From positions 1,302,001-1,366,000 of the forward strand of contig NC_020388.1 in NCBI RefSeq assembly GCF_000591055.1: a stretch of DNA of 64,000 bases, read 5' to 3'. The notes beneath the pieces are model-generated. The model was not told the DNA's origin. It did no database searches and saw only the letters and a list, made by a program, of their open reading frames with translations. Below, piece by piece: positions 14,358 through 23,187 of this stretch. A program made the position numbers and the translations under genes. Origin of the DNA: Natronomonas moolapensis 8.8.11. GTDB taxonomy: Archaea; Halobacteriota; Halobacteria; Halobacteriales; Haloarculaceae. Positions within the stretch are counted from its first letter, which is position 1. Each line of letters begins with the position of its first letter.

Positions 14358-16243
14358 TGCGCCCGAGCACACTTCTCCGGATCGCTCGCTGGGAGTCGAC
14401 GAAGGGGGTCGGCGGGATCGATCGCGGGGCGATCGCGGTCGTCGTCGCCGCGGTTGCGTTCGTGCTCGCGGTCGGGACGGTTGCTCTCGCCGGCGGCGTC
14501 GCACTCGAGGACGGCATCTATCGCGTCGGCGTCTCCGAGGACGCGGCGTACCACGACCCGATCGAGGCGGACCCGACGTTCGCGGCCGTGGAGGCGGCTC
14601 CCGGTTCGGTTCGGACCGGGACGGCCCGCTCTACGGGAGTCGACGGCATCGTCGTTGGCGGGTTCGACGGGGGCGACCGCCTCGACCTCTACGTTCGAGA
14701 GCAGGCCGGCCGCACCGAAATCTACGTCGCGGTGGCCGACGGCGAACCTACCGAAAAGAGCCTCGCGGCGCTGTCGGCGCTCCGGGGGACGGTCTCGGGG
14801 TACAACGACGCACTCATGCGGACCGAAGAGGACCAAGCCGCCGCGTTCCCGGTGACCGTGGCGATCCGCTTTTTCGAGCGCGATCGAGCGGGAGGCGTCG
14901 GTTCACCCGGGGACGGGGGAACGGGCGATGATCTCGGCCTCCCCGGCGGGAATAACGCGACGGGCGACAGCTCAAGTGGCGACTCGACCGACGGTCCGGA
15001 CACGGACGCGTCGGTTGACGACACCGCCGTCTCCTCGTCGCTCGGGGCGTTCGACCTCTTCGGAACGTCGTCGACGAGCGGCTCGCCCTCCGACATCCAA
15101 CCACCTTTTCCCTTCCAGTCGCTCGTCCTCGCGTTCCTGTTCGTGTTGCCGTTGAATTTCCTCGTGCAGGCCTACGGGAGCTCGATGCTTGCCGAGCGCC
15201 TCGACCGGCGCGGCGAACTGCTGCTCGTCGCGCCGATCAGCCGCGCCGAGATCGTCGCCGGAAAGACGCTTCCGTACCTCGCGGCCGCGCTCGCGATTAC
15301 GGTGGCCATCGTCGCCGGTCTGGGACTACTCGGCAGCGACGGCGGGGCGCTCTCCGTGCTCGCGGTCACGCCGCTCGCGTTTTTGTTCCTCGGTACGACG
15401 TTTCTCGCGGCGATGTTCGCCCGGTCATTCAAAGAGCTGACATTTCTCGCGGTGACGATCACGACGACGCTGACGACGTACGCGTTCGTCCCCGCCATCT
15501 TCGCCGAGACGAGCCAGGTAGCGTTCGTCTCGCCGCTGACGCTCGTGATAAAAGACCTCACGGGATCGGGGGTCTCGGCCGGGGAAATCGCCTTCTCCGT
15601 CGGTCCGCCGACGCTCGTCGCCGGCATCTGTTTTCTTTTGGGACTCGGGATCTACCGCGAGGAGGACCTGTTCACCCAGCGGCCGGTCCACCTGAAGGCG
15701 CTCGACGCACTCGCAGGGCGCATCCACCGGCCGCGAGGCGTCGCCGTCGCCGTTGGCCTCTTGATCCCGTTCGTTTTCGTCGCCGAGCTGTTGGCGGTCG
15801 CCGTCCTGTTCGCGCTGCCCGTGGACCTTTCGATCCCGCTGATCTTCGGCACCATCGCGGTGGTCGAAGAACTCGCGAAGGGGCTGCCGATCTACGCGGG
15901 CTACGCCCACGCCCGGTACGGACGGACGCTCCCGGTCGTCGTCGCCGTCGGGGCGGCCTCCGGGATCGGGTTCTTTTTCGCCGAGAAAATCACCCTCGCG
16001 ATCCAGTTCGTCGGGTTGCCCGGCCTCGCCGTCGCCGACGCCGCCTTCCAGACCGGCCTCGGGGCGGGCGATCCAGCGCTCGTTGCGGTCCTGGCGCTCG
16101 CGCCGCTCGTCCTCCACGTCGTCACGGCGACCCTGACGTCCCTCGGCGCAGCACGCGGTCGGCGGCTCTTCATCGTCGGTCTCTGTACGGCTGTCCTGGT
16201 CCATCTCGCATACAACGTCACGGTGGTGAGCGCCCTTGTCTAA
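14357..16243 (+). CDS. ABC-2 permease fused to a PrsW-like intramembrane protease
   Basis: This 628-residue membrane protein has two modules. Residues about 1-430 are an ABC-2 permease of NatB type, with an N-terminal helix, a large external domain with a Gly/Asp/Ser-rich linker (about 185-235) and a block of helices. Residues about 450-628 resemble PrsW/CPBP-type proteases, with the ordered motifs VVEELAKGLP, GFFFAEKI, LHVVTATLTSLGAA and LVHLAYN supplying paired Glu and two His residues within helices. The module could process a protein moved or sensed by the transporter. It is coupled to the ATPase upstream (1-base overlap) and to a second permease downstream (8-base overlap). Confidence 0.85.
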   Translation: MRPSTLLRIARWESTKGVGGIDRGAIAVVVAAVAFVLAVGTVALAGGVALEDGIYRVGVSEDAAYHDPIEADPTFAAVEAAPGSVRTGTARSTGVDGIVVGGFDGGDRLDLYVREQAGRTEIYVAVADGEPTEKSLAALSALRGTVSGYNDALMRTEEDQAAAFPVTVAIRFFERDRAGGVGSPGDGGTGDDLGLPGGNNATGDSSSGDSTDGPDTDASVDDTAVSSSLGAFDLFGTSSTSGSPSDIQPPFPFQSLVLAFLFVLPLNFLVQAYGSSMLAERLDRRGELLLVAPISRAEIVAGKTLPYLAAALAITVAIVAGLGLLGSDGGALSVLAVTPLAFLFLGTTFLAAMFARSFKELTFLAVTITTTLTTYAFVPAIFAETSQVAFVSPLTLVIKDLTGSGVSAGEIAFSVGPPTLVAGICFLLGLGIYREEDLFTQRPVHLKALDALAGRIHRPRGVAVAVGLLIPFVFVAELLAVAVLFALPVDLSIPLIFGTIAVVEELAKGLPIYAGYAHARYGRTLPVVVAVGAASGIGFFFAEKITLAIQFVGLPGLAVADAAFQTGLGAGDPALVAVLALAPLVLHVVTATLTSLGAARGRRLFIVGLCTAVLVHLAYNVTVVSALV

Positions 16244-17279
16244 GACGACCATCGCAGGCCGGGAGTTCCGGTCGCTCTCCCGGGAAAAGACGATCGTGCT
16301 TGCGTTGCTCATCCAGATCGTCATCGCCGGCTTCTCGTCGTTTCTGGTCGTCGGCCTCACCTCGCTGTACGACCCCGGAGCCGCGGCCGACGACGTCGTG
16401 GTCGGCGTCACCGGCGAGGAGACCGACGCGCTCGTCGCGGCCGCCGGGGAAGTCGACGGCCTCGAGGTCAGACGGTACGACGACCGGGACGCCGCGAGGG
16501 CCGCCTTCGACGCCAACCGGGTTGGGGCGACCGCCCACGCCGAACGCGCCGAGGGGCGGACGGCAGTGCGCGTCACGGCCCCGCAGGCGAGCGTCCGGAA
16601 GACGTTCATCGTCGTCCAGGTTCGGGCCGCCCTCGAGGCGCTCGAGCGCAACGAGCGCGCCGACCGGACGGCGTCGCTCGCGAACGATCCCCTGTCGGTC
16701 CCGCCGAGCGTCGACGCCAGTCCCTACTTCGGGTTCCCCTACACGGTGCTCGTGCCCACGCTCGTTTTTTTGCCCGTTTTCATTGGCGGGGCCGTCGTCG
16801 TCGACTCGCTGACCGAGGAAATCGAGCGCGGAACGTTGACGCTGCTTCGCGTGACGCCGGCGTCGCTTCTGGACGTCGTCGACGGCAAGGCGGGGGTGAT
16901 GGCGGCGCTGACGCCGCTCCAGGTCGGGCTGTGGATCGCGTTGCTGTCCGCGAACGACATCCCGGTCGGAAACGTCGCGCCGATCCTGACGATCGCGACG
17001 GCGCTGTCGGCGCTGTCGGTCGCCTTCGCCGCCGGGCTCGCGCTCGTCGTCCCCGCCCGCCAGCGGGCGCAGTTGACCTACTCGTTCGGGATGTTGGCGG
17101 CCTTCGCCGCTACGGCGCTCTTGCCCGAGCACCCGGCGACGACGGTCGCACGTTTTGCGATCGACAGCCCGACGCTCGGCACGTACGCCCACCTCGCCGG
17201 GTACGTCCTCGCGTCCGTCGTCGCCGTCGCCGCGTTCCGCCGGTGGGTCCGTGGCGTCGACGCCGAGGCGCTCGGGTAG
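16236..17279 (+). CDS. ABC-2 type permease
   Basis: This 347-residue protein is the second permease of the exporter. It has an N-terminal helix (TIVLALLIQIVIAGFSSFLV), an external alpha/beta domain (about 50-150) and then five or six helices, including the ABC-2 signature region VDSLTEEIERGTLTLLRVTP. The start is TTG, inside the end of the upstream gene, and homology-like sequence begins at once (SKTTIAGREFRSLSREK). A short T-run after the stop (17280-17284) may end the operon. The substrate is unknown. Confidence 0.85.
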   Translation: MSKTTIAGREFRSLSREKTIVLALLIQIVIAGFSSFLVVGLTSLYDPGAAADDVVVGVTGEETDALVAAAGEVDGLEVRRYDDRDAARAAFDANRVGATAHAERAEGRTAVRVTAPQASVRKTFIVVQVRAALEALERNERADRTASLANDPLSVPPSVDASPYFGFPYTVLVPTLVFLPVFIGGAVVVDSLTEEIERGTLTLLRVTPASLLDVVDGKAGVMAALTPLQVGLWIALLSANDIPVGNVAPILTIATALSALSVAFAAGLALVVPARQRAQLTYSFGMLAAFAATALLPEHPATTVARFAIDSPTLGTYAHLAGYVLASVVAVAAFRRWVRGVDAEALG

Positions 17280-17309
17280 CTTTTTGCTCCCGCCGACGCT
17301 GGTCCCGGC

Positions 17310-18284
17310 ATGGAGTACACCACGCTCGGTTCGACCGGCATCGAGGTCTCACGGCTCTGTCTGGGCTGTATGAGTTTCGGCGATCCGGAGTGGCGCGAGT
17401 GGGTCAACGGTGAGGCGTTCGGCCACGAACTCGTCGAACGCGCCCGGGAGTTGGGCATCAACTTCTTCGACACGGCGAATATGTACTCCCGGGGCGAGAG
17501 CGAGCGGATCCTCGGGGAGGCGCTGGAGGGCCACCGCGAGGCGTCCGTGATCGCGACGAAAGTGTTCTTTCCGATGCGCGAGGACGACCCGAACTCCGGA
17601 GGGCTCTCCCGGAAGACGATCGATCAAGAGCTGTCGAACTCGCTCGATCGGCTCGGCGTCGACACCGTCGATCTCTACCAGACCCACCGCTGGGACTACG
17701 ACACGCCGATCGAGGAGACGCTCCGGGCGCTCACCGACGCCGTCCGGCGCGGGCAGGTCCGTCACGTCGGGGCCTCCTCGATGTGGGCCTACCAACTCGC
17801 CGAGGCGCTGCACACGAGCGATCGGCTCGGCCTCGAGCGGTTTGCGACGATGCAGAACCACTACAACCTCGCCTACAGGGAAGAAGAACGCGAGGTGTTG
17901 CCGCTGTGTGAGCGCGAGGGGCTCGGCGTTGTCCCCTGGAGCCCGATGGCGCGGGGGTATCTCACCCGTCCCCACGAGGCGTATATGTCGACGAAGCGCG
18001 CCGAAACCGACGACTACGCCCAGAAACACCCCTACGCGGACAACGGGGGCCGAGAGATCAACGAGCGCGTCGAGGAACTGGCGGCCGACCGGGGCGTCTC
18101 GATGGCCCAGATCGCGCTGTCGTGGCTGCTCCACAAGGAGTGGGTCGACGCGCCGATCGTCGGCGCGTCGAAACTCGAACACCTGGAGGACGCCGTCGAG
18201 GCCCTCGAGATCGACCTCTCCGAGTCGGACCTCGAGTACCTCGAGGAACCCTACGGACCGGTCTCGGTGTCCGGCCACGAGTGA
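17310..18284 (+). CDS. Aldo/keto reductase
   Basis: This 324-residue TIM-barrel NADPH-dependent oxidoreductase is of the YhdN/YajO type. Catalytic residues are visible: Asp and Tyr in INFFDTANMYSRGESE, Lys in VIATKVFFPM and His in DLYQTHRWD, giving the D-Y-K-H tetrad. The cofactor-binding C-terminus has APIVGASKLEHLEDA. The substrate cannot be deduced. The TGA stop shares its last base with the left end of repeat copy C. Confidence 0.92.
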   Translation: MEYTTLGSTGIEVSRLCLGCMSFGDPEWREWVNGEAFGHELVERARELGINFFDTANMYSRGESERILGEALEGHREASVIATKVFFPMREDDPNSGGLSRKTIDQELSNSLDRLGVDTVDLYQTHRWDYDTPIEETLRALTDAVRRGQVRHVGASSMWAYQLAEALHTSDRLGLERFATMQNHYNLAYREEEREVLPLCEREGLGVVPWSPMARGYLTRPHEAYMSTKRAETDDYAQKHPYADNGGREINERVEELAADRGVSMAQIALSWLLHKEWVDAPIVGASKLEHLEDAVEALEIDLSESDLEYLEEPYGPVSVSGHE

Positions 18285-18393
18285 TACTGATGGACTAAAG
18301 AGCGTACACACGACGCACGAGGCGCACGCCGTTCGACGGAACGACCGGCGGATCGCTCGTGATCCGGTTTCGTTTGATTTCGTCCACCAGTAT
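18284..18393. repeat. 110-bp inverted-repeat element, copy C
   Basis: Left end ATACTGATGGAC and right end GTCCACCAGTAT are near-perfect inverted repeats and give the clearest view of the termini. The core (about 18311-18363) matches copy B in direct orientation, with CACGCCGTTCGACGG, CGACCGGCGGATCG and the CACGAG/CTCGTG stem. As in copy A, it starts at the last base of a TGA stop codon. The remaining sequence to 18550 shows no gene; TTATTTTG near 18513 is a TATA candidate for the next gene. Confidence 0.82.
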
Positions 18394-18550
18394 GAGCGTC
18401 GGCCCGGATCGCGGACGGGCACGTCGATCGGCGCCAGCCGCGGGCGACCCGAACACACGGACGCACGCACACTCCGGCGCCCCGGAGACGGTGTCCCGCC
18501 GGCTGAGAACTGCCCCGCCCGTTATTTTGTGCCACGGCGAACGATGATGC

Positions 18551-19036
18551 GTGACGATCGACGAACTCGAAGCCTACGGCACGGAGCGGATGGACGACGA
18601 CGGGATCGACCAACTCCTCGCGAACCAGACGACGGGTGTCCTGGCGCTCCCGGCCGAGGGAGCGCCGAGTATGCGCCCGCTGTCCTTTCATTTCGACGGC
18701 GACTCGGCGCTTCACTTCGTCTACGTCGTCGGCGAGGAAAGCCGAAAGAGCGAACTGAGCGACGGGGCAGACACCGCCCGATTTCTCGTTTACCGCACGG
18801 AGACGCCGTTCAACTGGCGCAGCGTCCTGCTGTCCGGGGCGATCGACCGCGTCCCCGAGGACGAATCCGAGGCCGTCGGCGACGCGATGGAGACGACGCG
18901 CCCCGACCTCTTCGAGCGCGCGCTGGCCGTCGAGAACACCGAACTGTACCGGTTCGACGTCGAGGAACGGACGGGGGTCAAACACCTCGGCCTCCCGCCG
19001 GAGCTGGAGGACAGCGGCGACGACGCCGTGGAGTGA
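18551..19036 (+). CDS. Pyridoxamine 5'-phosphate oxidase-like flavin-binding protein
   Basis: This 161-residue split-barrel protein is of the PNPOx-like family common in haloarchaea. Key blocks are LANQTTGVLALPAEGAPSMR, LHFVYVVGEESRKSE and SVLLSGAIDRVPED, matching the FMN-binding barrel. It is too short and divergent to be a true vitamin B6 enzyme. A flavin- or F420-dependent reductase or a general FMN protein is more likely. The start is GTG at 18551; the nearby ATGATG is in another frame. Confidence 0.82.
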   Translation: MTIDELEAYGTERMDDDGIDQLLANQTTGVLALPAEGAPSMRPLSFHFDGDSALHFVYVVGEESRKSELSDGADTARFLVYRTETPFNWRSVLLSGAIDRVPEDESEAVGDAMETTRPDLFERALAVENTELYRFDVEERTGVKHLGLPPELEDSGDDAVE

Positions 19037-19206
19037 CTCCGATCGGCCCCTCCGCGACGGCCGCCCGGTCGGGTTCCCGCCCGGCCACCTGGCGGAGCGC
19101 GCCCGCGACCCCGAATCACATCTCGAGGCTCGTCCCGACCCCGTCGACTCACGGGGGTCGCTTCCGGTACCGACACCCCGAGAAGGTTACGGGCGCAAAG
19201 GCAACT

Positions 19207-19920
19207 ATGCGTTCGCTTCTGTCGATGCGGTGGCGGGATCTGTTGTTCGCACACTGGCCCGTCGACCCCGGGACTGTTGGAGGAGCACTCCCAGAAGGGC
19301 TCTCCGTCGACACCTACGGCGGCGACGCCTACCTCGGAGTCGTCCCGTTCGTCATGAACGACATCCGGCCTCGGGGCTCGCCGGTGGGGCTTTCTTTCGG
19401 CGAGTTGAACCTCCGGACCTACGTCACGGTCGGCGGGCGCCCTGGCGTCTACTTTTTCAATCTTGACGCGGACGACCGCGTGGGCGTCCGCCTCGCTCGG
19501 TCTCTGTTCCAGCTCCCGTACTACCGCGCATCGATGACCGTCGGGACGCACGGCGAGGGGCGCTCCCGCGAGGTCACGTTCAGGAGCCGCCGGCTGACCC
19601 GGGACGCGCCTTCGGCGCGCTTCGGGGCGACGTACGGCCCCGAGGGAGCCTTCTCGGAGCCGGAGCCGGGGTCGCTCGAGGCGTTTCTCACCGAGCGCTA
19701 CCGGTTTTACACCGCGGACGACGGCGGCCGGCTCTACCGCGGCGACGTCGAACACGAACCGTGGCGGCTCGCGCCCGCGTCGGCCCGGTTCCGCGCGAAC
19801 ACGCTGTTTCGCGCCAACGGGTTCGATCACCCCACAGGAGACCCCGTCCTGCACACTGCGACCCCAATAGACGTTACTGCGGGGCGGATCCGTCGGGTCG
19901 ACGCGCTCGATTCGCCGTGA
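19207..19920 (+). CDS. DUF2071 (YqjF-like) protein
   Basis: This 237-residue protein is recognisable as the DUF2071/YqjF family: MRWRDLLFAHWPVDPGTV at the N-terminus, then YLGVVPFVMNDIRPRG, ELNLRTYVTVGGRPGVYFF and RYRFYTADDGGRLYRG. The fold is related to acetoacetate decarboxylase, but no catalytic lysine in the canonical context is seen and the biochemical role is unknown. The start ATG at 19207 is where family similarity begins. The upstream 170 bases look non-coding. Confidence 0.82.
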   Translation: MRSLLSMRWRDLLFAHWPVDPGTVGGALPEGLSVDTYGGDAYLGVVPFVMNDIRPRGSPVGLSFGELNLRTYVTVGGRPGVYFFNLDADDRVGVRLARSLFQLPYYRASMTVGTHGEGRSREVTFRSRRLTRDAPSARFGATYGPEGAFSEPEPGSLEAFLTERYRFYTADDGGRLYRGDVEHEPWRLAPASARFRANTLFRANGFDHPTGDPVLHTATPIDVTAGRIRRVDALDSP

Positions 19921-19984
19921 ACAAACATAGCACAGCCACGGTCGACACGGCCTACTAAATACGTCGCGACCCCACTTTCCACCG

Positions 19985-20578
19985 ATGGACGAGACCGACG
20001 GTAGCCGGGTGGGTTCGAGCCCGTTCGGCGAGGAGACCACGCCGGCGATACGGCGTATCGAAGACGCGTCGACTTCCGAGGCGACGGTGCCGGACGTCGA
20101 GGCGTTAACCGGAGATCCCCAGACGCTCGAGCCGGCGATACAGGGCGTGTGGGTGATCCAATCGGCGATATCGGCGGCGGTTTTGGGTATCATCGCAGCC
20201 GTCATTTTTTCCGTCGTTTCGCCCGGCGGCGCCTGGGTTGGCGCCGTCGTGTTCGTCGTCACCGCCGCCCTCGGGATCGTCTTCTCGCTGCTGAAATACC
20301 GCATCTGGATGTACCAGGTGCGCGACGACTCGCTGTATCTCAAACGGGGCGTGCTCACCCGCGTCAACACCGTTGCGCCGTACGTCAGGATCCAACACGT
20401 TGACACCCGCCGCGGTCCGGTCGAGCGCGCGTTCGGGCTCGCAACGACGGTCGTCTACACGGCCGGATCGCGTGGCGCCGACGTCTCGATTCCCGGTCTG
20501 ACGCCCGAGCGAGCCGACGACCTCCAGACCCGGTTGAAACACCTCGCCATCGCCGCCGAGGGTGACGACGCAGTCTGA
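19985..20578 (+). CDS. Bacterial-PH-domain membrane protein (YdbS-like)
   Basis: This 197-residue protein has an unstructured acidic N-terminus of about 60 residues, two hydrophobic helices (about 57-80 and 80-103) and one bacterial PH domain (DUF304), seen as DDSLYLKRGVLTRVNTVAPY, then VRIQHVDTRRGPVERAFGLA and a C-terminal LTPERADDLQTRL. It overlaps the next gene by one base (TGATG). The pair matches bacterial ydbS-ydbT, membrane proteins of uncertain function implicated in resistance to membrane-active peptides. Confidence 0.85.
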   Translation: MDETDGSRVGSSPFGEETTPAIRRIEDASTSEATVPDVEALTGDPQTLEPAIQGVWVIQSAISAAVLGIIAAVIFSVVSPGGAWVGAVVFVVTAALGIVFSLLKYRIWMYQVRDDSLYLKRGVLTRVNTVAPYVRIQHVDTRRGPVERAFGLATTVVYTAGSRGADVSIPGLTPERADDLQTRLKHLAIAAEGDDAV

Positions 20579-22068
20579 TGAAACTCGACCCGCTCTCGAT
20601 CCCGGTCCGAGCCGGCGAATCGGTCGTCAGACTCGCGTGGGTCCTCGTGTTCGCTCTCGTCGGGTCGCCGGCCCTCGGCGGGGTCTCGGGGATCGGCGTC
20701 GCCGTCGTCGGATGGTTCGTGATCGCGCTCGCCTACCAGTTGGTCTACTACCAGCGCTTCGAGTACGACCTCTCGGGCGATACGCTAGATATCGCCTCCG
20801 GCGTCGTCTCGCGGCGCAACCGCGAGATCCCGGTCGGTCGGGTTCAAAACGTCGACATCAGCCGCAACGTCGCCCAGCGCGCGCTCGGGATCGCACAGAT
20901 CAACCTCGAGACCGCCGGTGGCTCCTCGACCGAGGCCTCGTTGCGCTACGTGAGCTTCGAGGAGGCAAAGCAGCTCCAGTCGAAACTCGGCCGGTTGAAG
21001 CGCGGCGAAACGTCGACGAAGACGGCCGATCCCGCACCCGAACGGGAGCTGTTCGCGGTCACAAAAAAGGAACTCGTCCTCCTGGGGCTCATCGGGATCG
21101 ACCTCCGGCTGTTGTCGTTCGTTACGGTCCTGTTGCCGGTGATATCGCCGTCGCTCCGGGAACAGTTCGCCGACCCGCTCGTCGGCCTCGCCGTGACCGC
21201 GCCGCTGGCGGCCGTCGCCGTCGTCGGGATCGCGGCCTTGATAAGCGGCGCGATCGCGCTGACCAGCTACTACGGGTTTCGCCTCGCCAGACAGAACGAC
21301 GAACTCCTCTACGAGCGGGGGCTTCTACAGCGCTTCAGCGGGACGATCCCGCTCGAAAAGGTACAGACGCTGACGATCTCGGAGAACGTCCTCGCTCGCC
21401 GGCTCGGCTACGCCTCGCTGGCGGTCGAAACGGCCGGCTATGCGCCGAACGACGAGGGGTCGGAGTCAGCGATTCCGCTAGCCGAGCGCGATCGGGTGGT
21501 CGACCTCGCGCGATCCATCGAGGCGTTCGACGGGATCGAGTTCGAACGGCCGCCGAAGCGCGCCCGCGAGCGATACGCCGTCCGCTACAGCGTCGTGGCG
21601 GCCCTGGCGGTCGGGATCGCGTTCGCGGCCGATCGCTACACGGGGCTTACGTTCGCGTGGTACGTGGCGCTTGCGCTGTTGCCACTGGCGCTCGTTGGGG
21701 CCCACCTCAAGTGGCTGCACCTCGGGTACGACATCCAACCGGACTACGTCGTCCTCCGGGAGGGGTTTTGGACCCGAACGACGACGGTCGTCCCCTACTA
21801 CCGGGTCCAGACCGTCCTCGACTCCCAGACAGTGTTCCAGCGTCGGCGTGGCCTCGCCTCGCTCGTCGTCGACACCGCCGGCTCCAGCGGGCTGACGAAC
21901 AGACAGCCACGGGCGCTCGATATCGACGCGGCGCGGGCGGCTGACCTCCGCGAGACGGTCGCCGACCGGCTCCAGACCGCAGTGCAGCGACGACGGAGCG
22001 ACCGACGCCGCGAACGGCTCCGATCGATTGAGGCGGACCTCGACGAGGTTCCGGTCGGCCCGGCGTGA
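20578..22068 (+). CDS. Triple bacterial-PH-domain membrane protein (YdbT-like)
   Basis: This 496-residue partner of the YdbS-like protein has three DUF304 PH modules, each after a pair of helices. Each module carries a recognisable core: EIPVGRVQNVDISRNVAQRA (about 82), TIPLEKVQTLTISENVLARR (about 258) and TTVVPYYRVQTVLDSQTVFQ (about 400). The C-terminus is basic and cytoplasmic. Translational coupling to the upstream gene implies a complex. A T7 run 12 bases after the stop likely terminates transcription. Confidence 0.87.
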   Translation: MKLDPLSIPVRAGESVVRLAWVLVFALVGSPALGGVSGIGVAVVGWFVIALAYQLVYYQRFEYDLSGDTLDIASGVVSRRNREIPVGRVQNVDISRNVAQRALGIAQINLETAGGSSTEASLRYVSFEEAKQLQSKLGRLKRGETSTKTADPAPERELFAVTKKELVLLGLIGIDLRLLSFVTVLLPVISPSLREQFADPLVGLAVTAPLAAVAVVGIAALISGAIALTSYYGFRLARQNDELLYERGLLQRFSGTIPLEKVQTLTISENVLARRLGYASLAVETAGYAPNDEGSESAIPLAERDRVVDLARSIEAFDGIEFERPPKRARERYAVRYSVVAALAVGIAFAADRYTGLTFAWYVALALLPLALVGAHLKWLHLGYDIQPDYVVLREGFWTRTTTVVPYYRVQTVLDSQTVFQRRRGLASLVVDTAGSSGLTNRQPRALDIDAARAADLRETVADRLQTAVQRRRSDRRRERLRSIEADLDEVPVGPA

Positions 22069-22080
22069 TCGGCGACACCG

Positions 22081-22087
22081 TTTTTTT
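22081..22087 (+). terminator. Poly-T terminator after the PH-domain operon
   Basis: Seven consecutive T residues follow GACACCG, 12 bases past the stop codon of the YdbT-like gene. Archaeal RNA polymerase terminates at such T-tracts without needing a hairpin. Confidence 0.5.
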
Positions 22088-22108
22088 CTCGGCTATCCAC
22101 GGATCGAT

Positions 22109-22339
22109 ATGGCACGCGAAGTCAGACACGACGCGGACGGCCCCGCGGTGTTCGACGCCGACGACCTCGGCGACGACGGGAAACTCTACGTCTGTCGGTG
22201 TGGTCTCTCCGATGGCGCGCTCTGTGACGGCTCGCACAACGCGACAGCCGACGAGACCGAAGGCGTCCGTTATAAATACGAGGACGACGACCCCGGCGGC
22301 GAGCGCCGCCTCCTCGAGCGCGACCGAACGGACGGGTGA
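22109..22339 (+). CDS. CDGSH-type iron-sulfur domain protein
   Basis: This 76-residue protein carries the CDGSH [2Fe-2S] ligand set: CRCGLSDGALCDGSH, with three Cys and one His, residues about 29-43. An N-terminal REVRHDADGPAVF strand and an acidic C-terminus complete a single-domain type. Such proteins bind a labile cluster and may act in electron transfer or iron and redox sensing. It is a stand-alone gene between the PH operon terminator and the HAD phosphatase. Confidence 0.9.
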   Translation: MAREVRHDADGPAVFDADDLGDDGKLYVCRCGLSDGALCDGSHNATADETEGVRYKYEDDDPGGERRLLERDRTDG

Positions 22340-22386
22340 GTCGGCGCGGCAGTTCATATAAGTCGTTCCGACGCCTACTCTCGGGT

Positions 22387-23187
22387 ATGGACTACGAGGG
22401 CGCGGTGTTGGATCTCGACGGGACCGTCTACCGCGGCGACAAGCCCATTTCGGGGGCGCTCGAGGCGATCGAGCGGTTTAGGACGGCTGGGATCGAGCCG
22501 TTGTTCTTTTCAAACAACCCGACGAAGTCCCGCGAGGCGTACACCGAGCGTCTCGGCGGGTTCGGACTCGACGTCGATCCCGGGGCGGTCCTCTCGGCTG
22601 GGACCGTCACGACGCGGTATCTCGTCGCGGAGCACGCCGACGATACGGTCTTTTTGATCGGCGACGACGGCCTCCGCGCGCAGTTCGAGGCCGAAGGCGT
22701 CGACCTCGCGGCGGACCCGACCGAGGCGGACGTCCTCGTCGCCTCCTGGACGCGAGCGTTCGAGTACGACGACATGGTGGCGGGCTACGAGGCGCTGCGG
22801 TCCGGGGCGACGTTTTACGCTACCGACCCCGACCGACTGATTCCGGCCGCCGAGGGGATGACGCCGGGGTCGGGGGCGATCGTCAACGCCGTCGGCGGCC
22901 CGCTGGATCGCGACCCGAAAAAGACGCTCGGCAAACCCTCGACGGAGGCTCGTCGGGCCGCCCTGGACGCCCTTGGTTGCCCGGCCGAGCGGTGTTTCGT
23001 CGTCGGCGACCGCCTGAACACCGACATCGAACTCGGCGAACGGGCGGGGATGACGACCGTGTTGGTCCGGACCGGCATCGCGACGGACGACGACGTTTCG
23101 GAGAGCGCCGTCCAGCCCGATTACGTCGCGGATTCGCTCGCGGACGTGCCCGAGGTGCTGGAGCTTGGCGGAACGCCGGGGTCATAA
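22387..23187 (+). CDS. HAD-superfamily sugar/nucleotide phosphatase (NagD type, HAD-IIA)
   Basis: This 266-residue phosphatase has HAD motif [10 protein letters not shown] (Asp nucleophile and Asp+2), motif [13 protein letters not shown], motif III lysine in the GKPSTEARR region and motif [19 protein letters not shown]. The IIA cap and NagD-like spacing suggest hydrolysis of small phosphorylated metabolites such as sugar phosphates or nucleotides. Its stop codon overlaps that of top6A on the other strand by 6 bases, so the two genes are strictly convergent. Confidence 0.92.
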   Translation: MDYEGAVLDLDGTVYRGDKPISGALEAIERFRTAGIEPLFFSNNPTKSREAYTERLGGFGLDVDPGAVLSAGTVTTRYLVAEHADDTVFLIGDDGLRAQFEAEGVDLAADPTEADVLVASWTRAFEYDDMVAGYEALRSGATFYATDPDRLIPAAEGMTPGSGAIVNAVGGPLDRDPKKTLGKPSTEARRAALDALGCPAERCFVVGDRLNTDIELGERAGMTTVLVRTGIATDDDVSESAVQPDYVADSLADVPEVLELGGTPGS

